A stretch of DNA of 6,199 nucleotides from NCBI GenBank assembly GCA_027488715.1, contig JAIYBD010000103.1, forward strand, positions 1 to 6,199, read 5' to 3'. How positions within the stretch are numbered: position 1 is the stretch's first letter; every line of letters begins with the position of its first letter. A program made the position numbers and the translations under genes. Source of the stretch: Bacteroidota bacterium (GTDB lineage Bacteria > Bacteroidota > Bacteroidia > UBA7662 > CANHCV01). Under the pieces are notes generated by a model that was given only the letters and a program-made list of their open reading frames with translations, ran no database searches and was not told the DNA's origin. Shown here piece after piece: positions 4,508 to 6,199 of the stretch.

Positions 4508-6199
4508 TTATTTGGTCAAATATACCATCAAAATGGAGATGTCTGAAGCTGAAACACCGCTAATTCGACTAGCTTGACCCAGATTTTGTGGTTGAATGTT
4601 TTTTAATTTTTCTTTAGCTTCGGAGGAAATGGAGGAAACTCGGTCGTAATCAAAATCAGATCGAATCAGGATATCTTCCATATTTTTCATTTTATCGGCA
4701 ACAACGTTTTCGCGTTCAATGTAGGCCGAATATTTAAAATTGATTTCTACTTGTTCCAGAACTTCGTCATCAAAGGAAACTTGTTCAAAATAGGAAGGAA
4801 TAGCAGCGATCAATTCTTTTATTTGAATTTGAGGTCGCAGAATGATTTGTGAAAGTCGGGTTTTTTGAGGAATCGGGGCAGTATTCAAAGAAATTAAGTA
4901 AGGATTAATATCATCGGGAATGACGGAGGTATCGGAAAAGTATTGCATCATTTTATCCGTTAAAGCACACTTTTCTTGAACTCTTTTCCAGCGATTTTCG
5001 GATAAAAGACCGATATCGTAACCGCATTTTGAAAGGCGAATATCAGCATTATCTTGGCGAAGCAAAATGCGGTATTCAGCTCTGGACGTAAACATTCGGT
5101 AAGGTTCATCGGTTCCTTTGTTCACCAGATCGTCGATCAATACACCAATGTAAGCTTCATTTCTCGTAAGGACAATTGGTTCTTCGTTGTTTATCTTTCG
5201 AACGGCATTAATTCCAGCCATCAATCCTTGGCATGCAGCTTCTTCGTATCCGGTTGTTCCATTGATTTGTCCAGCAAAGTAGAGATTGGAAATGAGCTTC
5301 GTTTCTAAAGAGGGAAATAACTGCGTTGGAGGAAAGAAATCATACTCGATGGCATATCCAGGGCGAAACACTTTAACGTTTTCAAATCCGGGAATTTTTT
5401 TCAAAGCTTCGTATTGAACGTCTTCCGGCAATGAAGTTGAAAATCCGTTCACGTACATTTCAACGGTATCACTTCCTTCTGGCTCAACAAAGATTTGGTG
5501 TCGCTCACGTTCGGCGAATCGGTTGATTTTATCTTCGATGGAAGGGCAATATCGTGGACCCAGACCTTGAATTCTTCCTTGGTACATGGGAGATTGATCA
5601 AATCCGGTTTTGAGGATGTCATGAACTTCTTGGTTGGTGTAGGTTATATAACAAGGTAATTGTTCATGAACTGGGGTAATGGATGGGTCAAATGAAAACT
5701 TTGAAGGTTGTTCATCTCCATATTGAACTTCCATTTTTGAATAATCTAAGGAACGACCATCCACCCGGGGTGGTGTCCCTGTTTTCATTCTTCCAGCTGT
5801 AAAACCTAAGGCTACGAGTTGTTCGGTAATTCCTTTTGCGGCAGCTTCACCCGTTCGTCCACCACCAAATTGCTTTTCACCAATATGAATTTTACCATTC
5901 AGAAAGGTGCCATTGGTTAAAATAACGACATCGGAATAGAAATGAACACCCATGGAGGTTATGACACCTTTTACGGTATTTTCCTCGACCATTAATTCGG
6001 ATACCATTTCTTGCCAAAAGTCAACATTGGGTATTGATTCTAGTTTTTTTCTCCATTCCCAAGCAAACTTATGACGGTCATTTTGAGCACGAGGGCTCCA
6101 CATGGCAGCACCTTTGGAACGATTAAGCATTCGGAATTGCAATGTAGTTTTATCGGTAATTTCACCGGAAAAACCTCCCAAAGCATCTATTTCTCTTAA
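4508..6199 (-). CDS. mnmG: tRNA uridine-5-carboxymethylaminomethyl modification enzyme MnmG (GidA), 5' end cut by window edge
   Basis: With its partner MnmE, this FAD enzyme uses methylene-tetrahydrofolate to install the (carboxymethyl)aminomethyl group at C5 of wobble uridine U34 in several tRNAs. 563 codons are visible and the frame is open at the window edge, beginning LREIDALGG; that stretch is internal in MnmG, so the true start lies outside. About 59 residues are missing, judging by alignment of the Cys below to E. coli Cys277; these include the FAD GxGxxG motif and the N-terminal catalytic Cys. Visible landmarks: QFRMLNRSKG, GGGRTGEAA, RMKTGTPPRVDGRSLDYS, signature RYCPSIEDKINRF with the second catalytic Cys (codon 5546..5548), the FAD-binding AGQINGTTGYEEAA, TSRAEYRILLRQDNAD, and the MnmE-contacting C-terminal helical domain ending QASRISGVSASDISILMVYLTK in pieces. 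No frame damage is seen. The methyltransferase follows after 8 nt. Confidence 0.98.
   Translation of the reverse strand, partial: LREIDALGGFSGEITDKTTLQFRMLNRSKGAAMWSPRAQNDRHKFAWEWRKKLESIPNVDFWQEMVSELMVEENTVKGVITSMGVHFYSDVVILTNGTFLNGKIHIGEKQFGGGRTGEAAAKGITEQLVALGFTAGRMKTGTPPRVDGRSLDYSKMEVQYGDEQPSKFSFDPSITPVHEQLPCYITYTNQEVHDILKTGFDQSPMYQGRIQGLGPRYCPSIEDKINRFAERERHQIFVEPEGSDTVEMYVNGFSTSLPEDVQYEALKKIPGFENVKVFRPGYAIEYDFFPPTQLFPSLETKLISNLYFAGQINGTTGYEEAACQGLMAGINAVRKINNEEPIVLTRNEAYIGVLIDDLVNKGTDEPYRMFTSRAEYRILLRQDNADIRLSKCGYDIGLLSENRWKRVQEKCALTDKMMQYFSDTSVIPDDINPYLISLNTAPIPQKTRLSQIILRPQIQIKELIAAIPSYFEQVSFDDEVLEQVEINFKYSAYIERENVVADKMKNMEDILIRSDFDYDRVSSISSEAKEKLKNIQPQNLGQASRISGVSASDISILMVYLTK

Noticed and set aside
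4517..4524. TATATTTG on the minus strand, 17 nt before the methyltransferase ATG, resembling a -7 promoter box
   Set aside because: It falls within the last mnmG codons (Tyr-Leu), no -33 element is visible at the right distance, and AT-rich coding sequence produces such octamers by chance.
5054..5308. Plus-strand open frame of 84 codons opposite mnmG, and similar short plus-strand frames at 627..821, 1695..1889, 2001..2234, 2259..2555, 3603..3806 and 4383..4577
   Set aside because: All are antisense to strongly conserved coding sequence and show no domain, signal or promoter of their own.
6179..6181. TTG as the start codon of mnmG
   Set aside because: This is an internal Leu codon: the frame stays open upstream to the window edge and encodes LREIDA, which is conserved internal MnmG sequence.
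1..6199. Search for CRISPR, insertion sequences, defence genes, tRNAs or any hidden novel system
   Set aside because: The window is almost fully packed with seven recognisable genes, six of them of known families; no direct or inverted repeat arrays or unexplained non-coding blocks were seen.

Overview
The window is a compact stretch of seven genes, all on the minus strand. It reads as one probable transcription unit from right to left: mnmG (5' end cut off), a class I SAM-dependent methyltransferase, a short Ig-like lipoprotein, acpH, lspA, tatA and gatA (3' end cut off). Gaps between consecutive genes are +8, -4, -35, +9, +41 and +4 nt. No gene-free stretch exceeds 41 nt. I see no RNA gene, CRISPR array, mobile element, repeat family or convincing terminator.

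The organism is most likely a member of the Bacteroidota, probably Flavobacteriales or a close relative. Four things point that way. LspA is long (211 aa) with an enlarged loop and the motif GNIFDS in place of the proteobacterial GNxxDR. The lipoprotein carries the PTGGPPD...P signature right after its lipidated cysteine, typical of Bacteroidota Ig-like lipoproteins. The TatA ends its membrane helix with FGGKKLPELARGLG. The ribosome-binding regions have no clear Shine-Dalgarno sequences, and the only promoter-like element is a TAnnTTTG box of the Bacteroidota type. Base composition looks moderate, roughly 40-50% GC by eye.

Layout by function: mnmG modifies the tRNA wobble uridine, and gatA supplies the amidase subunit for Gln-tRNA/Asn-tRNA formation, so the two ends serve translation. 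The middle serves the cell envelope and carrier-protein turnover: a lipoprotein, the signal peptidase II (LspA) that would process it, the TatA translocase component, and an ACP phosphodiesterase (AcpH). The methyltransferase between mnmG and the lipoprotein has an N-terminal four-cysteine zinc-ribbon-like module and an unknown substrate.

This is ordinary core-genome housekeeping sequence. I did not find a novel system. The points worth a second look are small: a 35-nt out-of-phase overlap between the lipoprotein and acpH, the unusually short Ig-like lipoprotein, the uncharacterised methyltransferase next to mnmG, and a possible internal promoter for tatA-gatA.
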